DNA of 64,000 bases from the NCBI GenBank assembly GCA_029721515.1, contig CM056562.1, forward strand, positions 16,065,335 through 16,129,334, written 5' to 3'. This document shows positions 11,801 to 26,800 of this stretch, piece by piece; positions within the stretch are counted from its first letter, which is position 1; the number at the start of each line of letters is the position of its first letter. The translations under genes and the position numbers were made by a program. Origin of the DNA: Synanceia verrucosa. Its lineage: Eukaryota > Chordata > Actinopteri > Perciformes > Synanceiidae. Below the pieces are notes generated by a model. That model was given only the letters and a program-made list of their open reading frames with translations, had not been told where the DNA came from and made no database searches.

Positions 11801-14800
11801 CATTGAAAACGTATATTCTGGCTTCAGTGTATTTAGATAGCAAAACCCACACAAAGCATGAAGAAAAGCTCATGTTACCTGGAGCGAGAGTGGTTGCCCA
11901 GTTGGTACATGTGAGGGTTGTACTGGGCCATTATGGTGATGGTGTCACACTGCTGACCGATGATGAGGCGAGCTTGCTGCTCCGTGGCGTTCCGCAAGTT
12001 GATGCCGTTATACTAATAAAGGAAGGAGCAGCGTGATTAGCCAGGGAGTTTTAGGAGAGATGGAGTTACTGAAAGGACATAAGTGATATGAAGACAGTGT
12101 GTGCTCAGTCTATTAAGGACTTCAAGTCATTACAGTTCTTGATGGAGGACATATCCATGAGAACTGACTGGGGTTTAGTTTTGTGCCCATTTTTAAAGTC
12201 TAAAAAAGAGAGCTTACCCCAGTCAGCCATTATTTGCCGAGGAACATCTGTGCTCCGACTTACTCTGAATCAATCATGTTTATATGCAACTCCCAACAAC
12301 ACATCATGATTATTATTATTCATTATTATATTATACAGAGTTTCCATCACTGAGGTAAACTGCTGCCTTCACTTAATCTATCTAAGCTACAGATATTAAT
12401 CAGGGGAACAAATAATCCTGTTTTAATAATTTCTATATTTTAGAAAATCATTTGTGATGATGTCACTTGTGTTATTGGCCACATACATCACAGTTAGCTG
12501 GGCATCAACACTGCTTTTGGTGGGATAAATTCACTTACTTTTAAAAAATTCCTACAAATTTTTCTAATTTTGCCGCATCCACAAGATACTGCGTACTCTT
12601 GGTGTGACGCTGCAACAGACAAAACACCTTTCTGGCAAATACTGGGAACTATGACAACCATAATGAATACAGTCAACGAGGAAGTGAAGCCACACAGAAT
12701 AAATGTATGTATGGCAGGAAGCACAATGACTGCAAACATTAGCAGCAGCAGTATTAAGCTGCTCCTGTGCTGCTCTTCTCCTTGACAGGCACCTCTGACA
12801 ATGCAACCTTTAGTTACACTGCTTGAGGCTGCAACCTTTGCAGTTAAAATAAAAAAAAAAAAATACAAAAGGTTGCTCATACCTCCAGTAACTGGTCTCC
12901 ATATTCCAACCCGGCCTGGTGGGCGATGCTACCTCCAGTAACTTTAGAGACAAAGATCCCTCCGTTCTCCCCGCTGACGATGGAGATGCCCAGGGGCTCC
13001 GTGCCTTTGTGCACAATGACATTACGGGGTTCTTCCAAGTATGGCCTGGTGGAGAGAGAGGAAAGCGTATGTAAGTAGGATCCCAGAAAAGCAGGCAGAG
13101 GGCAAGGAGGTGACATCATAGTTTGACTCATCAACTTATTTACAGCTCTGGAGAGTTTTAGGGCTATTGCTCCAGCTATACATTCATATCCAGTCCCAAA
13201 TTGCAAACACTATCAATAGAAGGACTGGTTTGTGTTGGAAGAGCCTGAGCTTTCACTTCCCTCCAGGCCTGCAAATTTATCTCCCCAGAGCACCACTTAA
13301 ACCAGGCTTACAGAAGAACCAGGACAGGTTTGGAGTGGAGACAGTAGCCGGTTTCACACTATTGAGCCAGGCCGGGCCAGGGCCATGAGGGGGCTACCTC
13401 AGTGCTAATAGCCCTGGGCCAAAAGCCCCATGCCCCAAAACTGTGTTCACGCTGTCAGGCTACTAGCCCCTCCGGTTTATGTCCCCGTTTGTGAAAATGT
13501 CACTGATACAACACATTATCAAACAGGATAGTTTTGATAAAAAAAAGAAAGAAAGCTGTTACGGAGGTTAGGTGCAGGACGATGGCAAAGAGCAATCAAA
13601 TTACAACAGGAACGACGACTAACAGCCAAGGCAAAAGAACAAACAAAAGAACTGAGGTATATTCACCATAAAACGATCCGTTCATAATGCCAGCTGTACC
13701 ACATCATCACGAGGCTGGATAGAAGACAGCTCACTAACTGATAGGCTACTTGTTTACATCGATAGTAGTAGGCTACGCCGCTAATAGCAAACATAGGACA
13801 AACTTGGCCTTACTGCTTTACTTGGCATGGAACTGACGTAGCATTTCCTTCTCCTTGACACCACCTCTAGCCCTGCTTTGGCCCATGGTTTAGGTGGGGC
13901 CAGAAATCGTGGGCCATTAGCAGCAAGACGGCCCGCAGGTGGCCCGCAGATAGCACCTGGCCCTGTAGTGAGAAAGCATTTAGCACCGGCAAGCCCGGTC
14001 TGGCTCGGCTTTAGCTTGATAGTGTGAAACCGGCTACTATGTGCAACATCAGATAAAGCACAGCAAGAGAAATCCGTTCACATGAAGGAGATTTGCATGG
14101 ACTTTGCGTGTTTTCGTAATTTTGGACATGGCATACACTTCCATGAAGGCAGGTACGAGGAATGGATTAACAGCCAGAGACGAGGTGGGTAAACGGAGCG
14201 GTGGTGTACAAGCAAGACCATGAGCCAGCAGCTCGAGGCAACATTATAATAAGAATAATAAAAATAACACCATTGCATGACATACATAACTGCGGACTGG
14301 AAGGTGACTTGGCTTAAGGTCAGAATGCAAACATGCATGTTGACCATGTTGTTGTCATGGAGAACGGACACCACATGCAGTATCTGGGGTTCAGGTAAGG
14401 ATCTGACATGGAGGAAGACAAGTGCAGACATAAACACTGAACCTTAAAAGTTCAGCAAGTGAAGCTAATCAGGTCCATTTTTTGGGGTTTCCTGGTGTAC
14501 TAATATTGTGGCATGCAATAAAAAAATGAAACGGTGTTGGTGTGTCATAATTCTCCTTCTTTTGCATTCTGCATATAAACTTATAAACCATTCTGCTCCT
14601 CTATATTATCTACCCAGCTGCACTGAAGCATGTGAGCGATGTGAACTTAAGGGTGTAAAGGGTAGTGAGTGTGTGGGGGGGCATTCCCTTGTTTGTAGCA
14701 CTGTGAGCGAGAACGAACCTGAGGCTCCTGAGAGAGGAGAACCTCGGCCTTGCAGCCAGAGGAATCCTCAGAAAAGATCGGTTACGGTAAAGAGATCTGG

Positions 14801-17800
14801 AAGCGGGAGGTTGCAGAGAGGCGGGAGGGAAGATAAAGAGCAGAGTGGAGGATAGATATCATACAGAGACAGTAACAGTGTAAAAGCCTTGAGGTGTCTG
14901 CGATACAAAATGACACAAACGTTGGAGGAAAGAATAAATTGCTGCTTATTTTTTTGGAAACCAGCAAGAGGCTTCCACAAAATTTATCAAGAGTTTTATT
15001 AGGATTTTAATCTGAATTTCAAATGAGGGATTGCACAGCTCTGTGCAGAATAGGCCTGTTGCCTGGCAACGCTTTTTGAAATAGCCTCAGAGGATCCCTA
15101 AGGTCAGACGTATGCCATATCGCACCCGCTTCTGAAGTGATCCTTATAATCATACTCCCTATCATTCAGCCACCATCCACAACATTCGTAGAGCTGTTTT
15201 CTCCCAGTTCTGGAACAACAGCCGCACTCACACCCAATAAAAATCATCTGATTAATATTCTGAACAGGCAGGCAATCATTATTTTATTTTAATTATCAGC
15301 AATCACTGGTTTCCATCATACCTGTCTTTCCTGCGTTCCCCTACTTGTACAGGGCTGATGGAGATGCGCGGTAAAGTGGAAATGGAGCCTTGTGATTGGC
15401 TGCTGGCAAATGAGGAAGTCTCCAGATTGAGTGGTGATTGTGGAGGCGTGATGAGGCTGGGACTGCTGCACTCTGAGTGCGAGAGGGAGCCTGAGGTGTA
15501 GTGGGAGGAGAAAGGGACAGAATAAAGGTGTGTGCAGACCAATTTGTCACACATGGAGATCCACATCTGGAATATTTCACAGCATTTTATGACTTATAAA
15601 GCTTTTATAAAAGGACAATAAACATAACCTCACTTGTCTTGACACTTGGATAAGGACATTGCTGCCTGAGCTCTCAGGAAAGCAGTTTGTTGCTTTTGGT
15701 TTCTAGATCTGCTTAGTTAAAATGAAGAAGCTTGGAAATGCAGTTTTCACAGTAAACCAAAGGATAAATATGACTGTAACCACCTGAGGAGATGTGCAAA
15801 TTAAAATGTGTATGTCTATGTATGACATTTCCACATCTGAGGATCACGATTATGTTTTCTCTTCTGTTTGTGCTGTCAAATCTCAGTTTAAAACATTATA
15901 AGAGACATTGACCTCAGACCTGTAGCTGCTGCTGTGCAGTTTGATCTAAGAGGTTTGTGTTGTAATACTCGTGTCGTGAAGTGGGTTTTAACAGTACCTC
16001 TGTCTGACCCCAGCATGGAGCGAGGGTAGCGGGGAGTGGAGGGGATTTTGATCCTCTCTGTGCGGTACTGGACATTATTGGAAGAACCTGACAGGAAGAC
16101 AGGAGACGATACGGGAATGAATGCTGTGACACCATATCCCAAAAAACAGAACTGGCACAGAGTGCGTGACCTTTAACGTGTGTGTGTGTGTGTGCGTGCG
16201 TGAGTGAGTGTCAGACTGACCGAGTCGTGCGCTGGAGGGCAGTGAGTTTGTACCGTGTGAAGCTCTGCTGCTTCGTGATGATGATGATTCAGAGTAGTCG
16301 CTTGTGCGCTTCTGCTGGCTCAGGTCCAGGCTCAGACGACCCTGGTGCTGTGGGCTACACACAAAATAATGAATAATTATGCATACAATGCTTATACAAT
16401 CACTTGTAACATGCGAGATGTTAGTTTAGAGTTAATTAAATTGATGGGCTACAGCTAAATCATGGCACAATATTAAGGCAAACAGAGAGAAATTCTTTCC
16501 CAACCCAAATCTGATTGTGTGATTTTTTTCTTTAGGGACCACATTAATTAAGACATATTAGCCATCATAAGAAGCCCCATCAGAAATGCTGAACAGACAG
16601 TAAAGTTTCTTTGACATAAACCATCAGGGGTCACACGGTGAGTGTGAAAAGGAGGTAACCTGGTGTGGGTGTGCTGGTGACATATCTGGGAGGCAACAGA
16701 TGGACAGTTGCTGGTATGAACGCGGTGACTGCGCACCGTGTACACTGGATTCCTCATCACGGCCGTTACGGCGGGGCAGGGAGACAGACCCCGGTGGGCT
16801 GAATCTGATGGAGCACGGACACAACGCCATGTTAAAGAGGCAGGGAGCTATGGTGAAAACGTGCTAACGTGTTTTCAGAAACATCTGAGGATCTCACTAG
16901 GAGGTAGTGTTCCGTTGTAGACCGTGGGGACGAAGCCGACGCTGTGCCTGTGAGACCGGCTGGGAGAGGAACGCAGCATGTCCCTGGGCTCTGGCGAATG
17001 CTCGTCGTTAGAGTAGCTCTGTGATGAATGACAGAAACAAAACGGTTATCGTTTTTGCAGCAGCATAACTAAAAAAAAAAAATTGTCTTGGGAGAAACCC
17101 TCTATCCTTTGCTGGAGACAAGTAGCATATGAGAAAAATGACAGCGTGAACATCCCACTACAGTAAAATGAACATTTATCCCCACTGCATTCTCCATGTG
17201 TGCTTCAGGGCCTGAAGAAGTAGCCAGACATGGTTGCCTGAGCCCCCAGGCACTGACTCAGCTTCCTGGTTTGGGTAGCTGTGCGAGAGCAGAAGCATCA
17301 ATCACTCCGACACGCTGGCTAAGAGGCAAGTCCCAGAGGCACAACTCTGACAGAGCTGTAAATTCTGTTACAAAATGGAAGCTTTGGCTCACTGGGACAA
17401 TTTAAAATGCTGGTCTCATTTTGTATTCAAAAACGTCTCAAATGTTCTCATCTCTTTATTAGAGAAAAAAAATGGATCACACAAAGAAAACTTTCAAGAG
17501 CAAATGTGCCACATAAACAGCAGTTGGACTTACTTGGAAGGAGGGCATAGTGATGGTCTGGGGGGTCATCCTACGTCGAAGGGCGGGGGCAGATTTAGGA
17601 CGTGGCCTCTTCACCTCTGGCTCTTCCCCCCTGGTTCGGCCGATGTCCTCGTCACATGACTTCCTCGAGGTCGGGACCTTGCCGTCCAGGAAATAGTGGT
17701 TTCCGTTCCGGTCTCTTTCTCGATCGCTCCTCTCTCTGCTCTCTCCTGCTGCCATGGCGACAGCAGCCTCTCCCTTGCCCTCTGAGGTGACAGTGCAGTC

Positions 17801-20800
17801 AGAGGCAGAGCTGCTTTGATGCTTGTGTTTGAACTTAAAGGAGTCACTGCGGGTGGGTGGAGTCGGAGGTGTGGGGGTGGATGAGGAGGAGAGGGACTCT
17901 GTCTTTGAAGGCTGCGGGGAGTGGACTGCAATCTGATTGGCCGCCATGTACTCCATCTTAGAGGATGGTGTTTCAGGGCGTTTGAAGGTGTCGGGGTCGA
18001 AGATGGACTTCCTCTGCTTGGGTGATTTGTAGATGGAGAGCTGGGCGGCTGCTGTGACCTGACTGGTGTTATCAGGTGCAACCGACATACCTCCCACCAT
18101 CATCTTGGGCCAGGTGCCTCCACTGTGCTTCTTCTCCAGGGCTGTCTCCATTGTGATGCAGTCTGAGGCAGAGACAGGATCAAAAGGTAAGGAAGAAGGC
18201 GCCTTTGTGTAGGGACAGCACTCTTGGAAAGCACTGGGCCCATAGCGGCCGGTGCCCAAGTCGGAGGCCGGTCGGAGGCTCATGGCATGGAGGGAACCTG
18301 TGGAGAACGGCTTGCTGATGTCACTGTACACTTCGTCAGATTCACCTCTGACCTTCCTCCTCTCCCCGGAGATGCTACTGGTGCTGGTGCCGCCACCATC
18401 CGGACAGAAGATGTCAGTCTGTGTCGAGCTGTTGTGTTTGAGGTTGCGGCAGTTCCGGGAGTGAATCTCAGACAGGTGAACGCGCCCATTGGACTTGTCT
18501 GATGATTCACGCAGACTGTCAAAGATGTTCTGGCCTGATGTGCTGTGAGGAAAGAACTGTGGGGAGGACAGATGAAGGGATGTTGTGATACACAGGAAAA
18601 TGAATTATTTTCACTAGACATAATCTATTTTTTTTGTGCTAATTTATGACTGCGCTCAGTGACCTCCTGTGGTTGCAGTGATTCACAATTTTTGAAAAAC
18701 CAGAAGCACCATATTTTTATATATTTGTGTACACATGCATGCATGCATAAATAAGGGTTGCTTAGCAGATGACAACTGTTTTAGCTGTCACTGATTAAAG
18801 TACTTTACATCACCTAAATACAAAACAATAAGCAATTAAATCAGGAATAATCTGTATTACTTAGAATGAATTACTGTATATCCTGTATCTTGCAATGTGA
18901 CTTTTTTAAAAACATGGCCCACAAAATATTATAATGTAATGTAAACTGAAATTGGAAAACTGCTATGTACGCCATAATAAAGTAGAAATAAATGTCTTGA
19001 TTTTTTTTGGCATATAGGTGGAGTAGAAAAGGAGCTGAGGAGGAGAGATGAGTGTGGCCCACCTTCATGAGAGAGAGGCTGAGAGAGTCCCTGCAGCTCC
19101 TCAACAGAGCCTCACACTCTGTCACAGATTTGTTATCCAGAGCAATGCCGTTTATCTGGGGAGCAGAGGAAGACACTGGAAATATGGACAGGTGCTTCAA
19201 CGCTAAAGCCCTCCATGTTAGCCTTTTTGATATTCCACTGAGGTGTGTGTGTGTGTGTGTGTGTCTTATTGTTAGTATTATTACAATAGTTGCACATCTA
19301 CAAACACCTACAGATGACGTATCTCCTGGAAATGAAACGGTGAGGAAACCAAGACATCTAGGCCAGCACATTTCAGTCTGCAGAGCCATCATGCTGCACT
19401 CTGCACATTTCCATCACAATGGACTCGACTTGAGAGGATTCTTTATTTTTAAATGGTCAGAGATATTAAAGAGCAAAGTGGGTAATATATTAAGGGGGAG
19501 ACTTATCGAGAGGTGAAGTTCGGGATAGAGCTTCCTGCTTTAAACTCGAACAAGCTGCATGCATTTTATCAAGTATTTCTAAGGTCGCATCTGCACTGCA
19601 TTCAATGCATATTTCATTGCGGATTCAGCACTCTTTATTTGCGAACGCAAATAAGCATTTAATAAGTCATATACAACCTGATACAACAATGTGATTAACA
19701 CTCACAAGGGGCTTGATAAAATATGATCCTCTTCCACAGTAAAGGCATCGTCTGTACTTACCACTGCTAATTGTGGTTGCAGCTTAGCCATCATCTGGCA
19801 GATCACTTCCCTGGCTACACGGAGAGTGCTACGTTGCTAAGTGGCGAATAAATGCTCTCTTGGATTTAAATGACACACAGGTTTCATACTCAAGTGTAAA
19901 CTAATGGGGGAGTTATGCTAATCCTAAGAGAGGAGGTCACTTTTCAAAAAGGTAAGAGACAGACGCTTAGTTCCATTTCTGTCATTTGTCTTTTCTCTTC
20001 CATCCCCCTCAAGTGTGAGTATTTTGCAGCTGTGTGTGTGGAGCCAGTTCCACCTAGCCCTCTAGAGCTGCACGCTTTTTTGAGGATTTAATCAAAGCTT
20101 TCCTTCTCCTTCAGATACCCATACTAAATCCCACTTTATCTGGGTATGGAGTGTGGATGGGGGAGTGGGAAAAGGCCTTGGATTAGAAAGCCAGAAGGAA
20201 CCTGTGCGAGTTGTAGTGCGGTAGAAGTGTGGATGTAAGGAGAATGAAATAATATTCATAAATTTCACACTCACAGCGATCAGTCTGTCACCAGCTGTGA
20301 GAGAGCCTTCCCTGGCTGCTGGGCTGCCCTGGACGAGAGCAGTGACAAACACACCGCTCTCCAGACCAATACCGCTGTCTGAGACACAGAGGAGGAAAAC
20401 CAGGGTGAAAAAACACCAAAGTGTTGAGACAGGGTATTTAAAGAAATTTAATATACCTTTGTGTCCCACGAGGTTGATGTGAACAGGAGTGACGAGCCTT
20501 CCTCCCAGAGACTTCCTCCTTCTTACCACCATGTTTATCAATCCGCCGCCATTGAGGACGGCCTTCACCACCTGCTTTCTGTCCTTATTGGTCAGGTCCA
20601 TGTCGTTAATCTTCAACAACCAATCGTTCACTCTGGAGAACAGGAGAGGGTGTATCGTGAGAGCATTTATGAAACTGAGAAGGACAGCTTCATAAAGCGG
20701 CTCATACCTTAACCTTCCATCTGCGATACTTCCTTTGTCCACCCTCGTAACAAATATTCCACAATCTCCTGGTAAATACGGGTCATTTACCCCCTCAGCG

Positions 20801-23800
20801 ATATCAAACCCAAGTGCCTTCAAATCCATATCCTCCTGTACGAGGAAATAATATAAAAAGGTCAGCAAATTCATTCTTTTTAAACTTATTTCAAAGTCTG
20901 GCAGTCTTAAGAGCTCTCCAGGACACCGGCGTGTCACCAAATCCCTCTCAGCAATCAGAGCCGAGCACTGCTCTTACCCTGTCTTTCTCAAACTCCACCA
21001 CCTCCGTCTCCCACTCCAGGGAGTCCGTGTCGATGGCTGAGTCGTGAGAGCTGTGAGCCATTAGCTGACAGAAACGCGCCTCCTTCTCCAGCTGGCTCTC
21101 CATCTTCTCCCTTAATAGGGGAAGACATCACGCACAAAGGTCAAAGGTCAGTCACTTGGGGATGATTGGGCAGAGACAAGAAAAAGAAGAAGAAAAAGCA
21201 TGCAGATATTTAGAAAGTGCACACTTCTGTTTATGTGGGGCTTAAACTTATTGTATCTTTCCAAAGTGTTAACTGCCTCCTTTCTCACACGAGCAAACAC
21301 TTCCGTTTTGCGGTTTAAATGTCGATTTACACCTGAGAAAACTAAAAGTAGAATGCCCAGCTGTCAGTAAGATATATAATGTCCTGCTGAAACATGCCTT
21401 GAGGGTAGCTGTGGCATTAAAACCCCAATCTTACAGTGTTCTGAGCAGAGGATAGACAAAGAAACTCAGTCACCACAGACTGCATGCCCCATCAATGTTT
21501 TGACTCAAAAATGCTGTCATACACACTTTAACCAGCAGAGGGAGCTTTTACACGCAACATGGTGTATAAACTCATTCATATACAGAGCCAGTGAGACACC
21601 AAATGTGTATGTGTCCAAAACACTGACGCTTATGGATTACACTGTTAATCCGGACATGTGGAAAGAGTGCCAGACAAAGAGCTCCGTGATGCCTCCAAAG
21701 GCAGAGTATGACAGTTTACGCCCTGCCACACACTGAGTACAACAGCTTATAGAGACAAAGGAAGTTGGCAGAGTAGATGCACTTTTTTTCCCTGTGCTCA
21801 CTCGAATGCAGTCTTGGATTGCTTATACAAGTCTTCTCTGTCAACAGAAGTGAGGCTTCAGAGCCATGGCCAAGAAGACTCACTTTAGTTCTTTGAGCTC
21901 TCGCAACGCATCGTTCTTCTGCTTCCTCATATCGTCCAGATTACGCAGGGCATCGGCCAGATCGCTGACTGCCCGATCTCTCTCCCGTCGCAGGTTATCA
22001 CACAGAGTCCTGGGCAAGGAGAGGAAAGCCATGTGAGAATAAATGTCGTCATGTATTGGGACGAGCAGGAATTAGCCAGGAGTCCTTAACACACCCACCT
22101 TATGCTCTCCCTCTCAGCCACTATTTTGTCCCTCTCTTGAAAAGCCCAGTCCCGTCGACACTTGGCCACTTCGGCCTCCTGTGTGGCCTCCTTCAGCTCC
22201 TGAGACATGGCCTCGTACTGTTTCCTCAACACCTCGATTTCCTTATTCGCTCGTTCCATGTCCAGGGTGGCCGAGTCTTGTTTCTGTTTTCATTTTAAAT
22301 ATATAAATGAATGAGATTATTTGTTAAATGTGTGTACAGCATGTTGCATTTTCATGTGTTACAACATTTGGTTTACATGAAAAAGTGAATATGGAGACTG
22401 TGAAACAAATCACAGTTGAGGTCTTGAAGGTTCAAGTACCTGCAGAAGGACTGTTAAGAGGGCCATCTAGTGGGCAGGCAGAGGTGTGACATAAATCTGC
22501 TTAAGGGTCAGTTAACCGACATGCTGTAATCCAACAACTGACAGCTCCCCTGGATGCACTAAGCTCTTTTATCATGAATGTAACCTTTGGTTTCATGGTG
22601 TCAACTCTAAGGTGCCATTTGTTACCTGTCTGGCCTGATAGTACTCTCGGAGTAACTGGTCCCTCTGGATGATGGCCTCCGTCCTTTCTTTGCGGGCCAC
22701 ATCCCTCTCCTCTCGGACCATCTCGATGTCCTTGCAGGCCTGACTCAGCTCCTTTTGAGCCTCGGCTTTGTCCTTCACCTCGTGGCAGTACTTCTCCAGC
22801 AGCTCGTTCCTTTCGCAGATGGCCCTGTCACGGTCCACCAATGACGAGTTCAACTCCTGCAGGGAACAAAGGGAGAGGGGAAGCAAAATGAAACGAGGGC
22901 ATCTCAATGCTGTGAGTCATAAATGTGATATGAAACAAAAAAATGATTTGAGGGCCAATGCAGAGTGATCCAACACTGCACTGCACCAACTAGAAATATT
23001 CTTCAAAAAGGAGGCTATTTTTTGCGCAGTGACACTGAAAAAAATGGCCTTTGATCCACTGACTGAAAAGTAGAGCAGGTCTGACAGCTGGAAATTAAAT
23101 TCTCTGGGGAAATAAGACAACATGGAAGATGATTGATGAGTACGCAAAAAAAGCTTCATATCCACATTTTGATTAAATTATGATTACCTATTATATTAAT
23201 TCATTACTGTTGTTTAATTGTTTTCTTGTTTACACTGCTGTAACAAGTAATTTTCCCCAAAATTTCCCCCAATGGGGGATCAACAAAAACATTTTATTCT
23301 GTTCTATTCTTTATGCTTCACTAAGCTAAGCTAACTAGGGGCTTACTGTAGCTATTGAGACTCATCTAACTCTTGGAATATATGCTTATTTGCTTTCTTG
23401 CCGAATTTTCCATTCCACAACACCTATAATTTCATATCAGATCAGGTGAGTAAAAGTTCCATTCGTAATGTCTCTTTAATGAATTGTTGGTATGACCCTT
23501 TTTAGCACAACACTGAACATGTAGTTCAGCTTCCATGCTGGCCAGCAACCTCAAAAATAACTGATACCTAAAGTAAGTACATTCGTCACCTGTTTGAGTG
23601 CCTCCAGCTCCTCACTGGCCACCACTCTCTCTGAAGAGGTGTTTTTCAGTCGGGCCTCAGCTGCCTCCAGCTCGGTCTGCAGCTTGTCTAGTTCCTTGAT
23701 CACCTGGTCCCTCTCGCTCATGATGAGGCGGTACTCATTGAACACGGAGTCCCTCTCCTCCTTGTACTTCTCGCAGTCCTTGGCCGCCTTCAACTGCAGG

Positions 23801-26800
23801 TTCTTATAGCGTGTCACCTCCGACTGCAGGCGCTCCATCTCCCTCTGCAGCTCCTTGTTCTGAGCCGACGACTTGTTCAGCTCCTGCTGCACTGAGTCAA
23901 ACCTGGGAGACAGAGAGCGGAACAATTTTATGAGACGCTCGTATAAAAATGATGTGCTGGCTGCAGCTGGAGTGTAGCTCATGTCTGCGCTCCTTCGTGC
24001 GTGTGTCCACTGGACAGATTCAAGCCTGTGAAACCAGCAAAATATTTACAACACACAACATAAAGTTATTTTCCTGAAATATATAACAGTGCTCAGTTTC
24101 CCCTCATGTGTTCTGTCTTCTGCATGTGTGCAGGTGTGATAAATGCTCTCACCTCCTCATCGAGGTGGAGTACTGCTGCTGGTAGTGCATGGCTGAGTCT
24201 CGCTGTTTGAGCAGTGCATCCATCTGCTTCTGTAGCCTCCGGTTCTCCTCCTCGGCCTGCTCCAAGCGGCTCAGGTCCGTGTTGTGGTTGGCCACCTTCT
24301 CGCTGTAGCGCTTGCTCAGGGCGTCGTACTCCTTCTTCACGCCCTCCAGCTTGTCCACAGCTGTGTCGTACAGCTTGTTCAACACCTCAGACGAGCCCTT
24401 CTCTCTCATCACCTGGCAAGGTCAGCAGAAGTCATGCCATGTGTCGTTATAAAACTACTTCTAGTCTCCAAGGATGCCATCAGAAACTCAGCCTGTATTA
24501 GCTGTGCCTCGCTTTAGCAGCAGATGGCATCAAAGTGTAGGCAGGATTCTATTTTTACAGTGCGAGCAAATCCCGTGCCAGCATAAACGACAGCAGATCA
24601 TTTGAAGAACTGCATTCATGCACATACGTGAAACTATTTTCTGTGTAGAGCGTGTCCTTCAGAATGCATTATTCAATCCCTGTGAGGCCATATGTGTCAT
24701 TACTGCAGCTCTTGCTGATGTAGTCCTGATTCCTGACAGAGCTGCTGTGACCTGAGGGCTGCAATGACCTCGTCCAAACAGCGCACACTGCACTGATCTT
24801 GTAGCTACATGGTTTGGGTCAGCGCGCCCTTTGCCCACGTCGAAGCCCTTTTTCTTCCACGCTTGCCCTTTTCAGAAGTGCTCTGTATGCACTTTCCTTC
24901 TGCTTGGCTGCTCTGTGCTCTTAACCAGCGCAGTGTTCCCATGGGTGCTGTGTGAGACAGTATTGTGTAGTAGTCTGACAGGGGTCACAGCCACCTTTGT
25001 TGTTTAGAACACAGTTTGCTGCTTCAAACTTCAAAATATAAAGAGGAAAAACTTGACATGTGATGCTGTGGAAAAAGAACATACTTCGATCTAGCATCTG
25101 TGCCCCTAAGGCTATTCCTGCCCTTCCAACATCTGGGCAGCAACAACACAGCCTTTGTACCTGCTGTTGCTGCAGCCGGAGGTCAGCCAGCTCTTTCTGG
25201 TCTTGACCGTGCAGCCGTTTGAGCTCCTCGCAGTTCTGTTTCAGATGGTTGTGCTCTCGGACGAGCTGGGCGTTGTCCCTCCTGAGCGTCTCCATCTCCT
25301 CCTTCAGCTGCGTCTGTTCCCCCAGGACGCGGCTGTGCAGCATGCTGGAAGGAGGAAAACACACGTTCACGCACAGAGAATATACATTTTACATACATAT
25401 ATAGATAACATAAACAAAGCTCTGATGTTATCAAGTAAAGAGGGGTTTTCTGCAGGTGATAAGCAACAAAAATAAAGTCATTTCAGAGGTAATTTCTGGA
25501 GATAACTCTCCTGTTTTTGGAGGTTAAAGTCCAAAAAGTTTAAGTGTGTGGAATATCTTTCATCTATTACTGTCAAAGCAAAACCTTCAAATCATAAAAT
25601 GTCTATATTATGAACAAATAACTTCATTTGTGCTTGTATCGTGTTAGAAAATATCCTAATTACCTGAACAGCTAACACCTTGTACAATCAGTCTCTGTGC
25701 TCCAGAAATCTCGAGCTGTTCAGCTGAATAATTCAATCACGTAAACGCCTCCGTTTCTAAGGTTTTGAAAACCGTGCGTGTGTATTTTTTTTTATAGTGC
25801 CAATTCCCTTTCAATGTGAAAGCCAGCTGTAGCTCCAAGGGATGTTCTTTCAATTAGGTTAATTGCAACACCATGCCAGCATTTGCTACAGTTAAAGCAA
25901 AACAATGCAATGAGACAGAATTATTTCAGCGCTGAAAAGCAGCAGGTGACAGAACATTCATGCTACGCTTACAGCACTTCAAAAATGAGACCTGACACAC
26001 TGCTGTTGTGTTGAAATTCAAGCGACTAGTTGCACTGCATCTAGACTGCAATGGTAAATATTTAAAACGGAAAGACTTTAAGAGAAAGGGGAAAACAGGC
26101 ATCGGGAGAAATACTTACTGGTAGAAGTCAGCCTCTTTTACAGCCTCCTCGCACCTCTTGAGTGTTTTGGTGTGCTGGTTCTGGAGAGACTGCAGGTCTG
26201 CCATGGCTCTCATGCACTGACTCTTCAGACGCTCATAGTCGTGGCTGGCTTTGGAATGCGGCCTTAAGGGGAAAAGCAGCAAGGAGTCAACACTCGATCC
26301 AGCAGCAGCAACAGCAGCCTTGTACTATACAGTGCTGACCTTCCCCTTGAAATGTCTGACTCCATGTAAATTTTTTTTTTTTTTTTTAAATATGCACTGA
26401 TGTAAACAAAGCAGACAGTATCATCTGTTGCACATGAAACATCTGGTAACTAGAACTCATTAAACTTAATTAAGGAGAGAGTGTGTGTGAGGGTAGAGTG
26501 AATCAGCATTATTTCAGACAGCAGAGATTTAGTTGATGATGACATGGCAACCAGGAGTAAGGACAGTGACACCATGCTGACTTTAACAATCTAGAGTACA
26601 ACATTACCAGTCATAAACGCTGTTGCGCTCAATATTATATTTAAATTTGCTGTGTTTCATTTAGGAAAAAAACATCTACATTCATATTAGACAGATTCAA
26701 AGACACTGGCCAAATAAAAGTGATAACAGATTACTTTCTGCTCAATAATTTGCTGACTAATCTGTTGGTTAAATTTTTTTTTTTTAGTTCCGTTAGGTCA

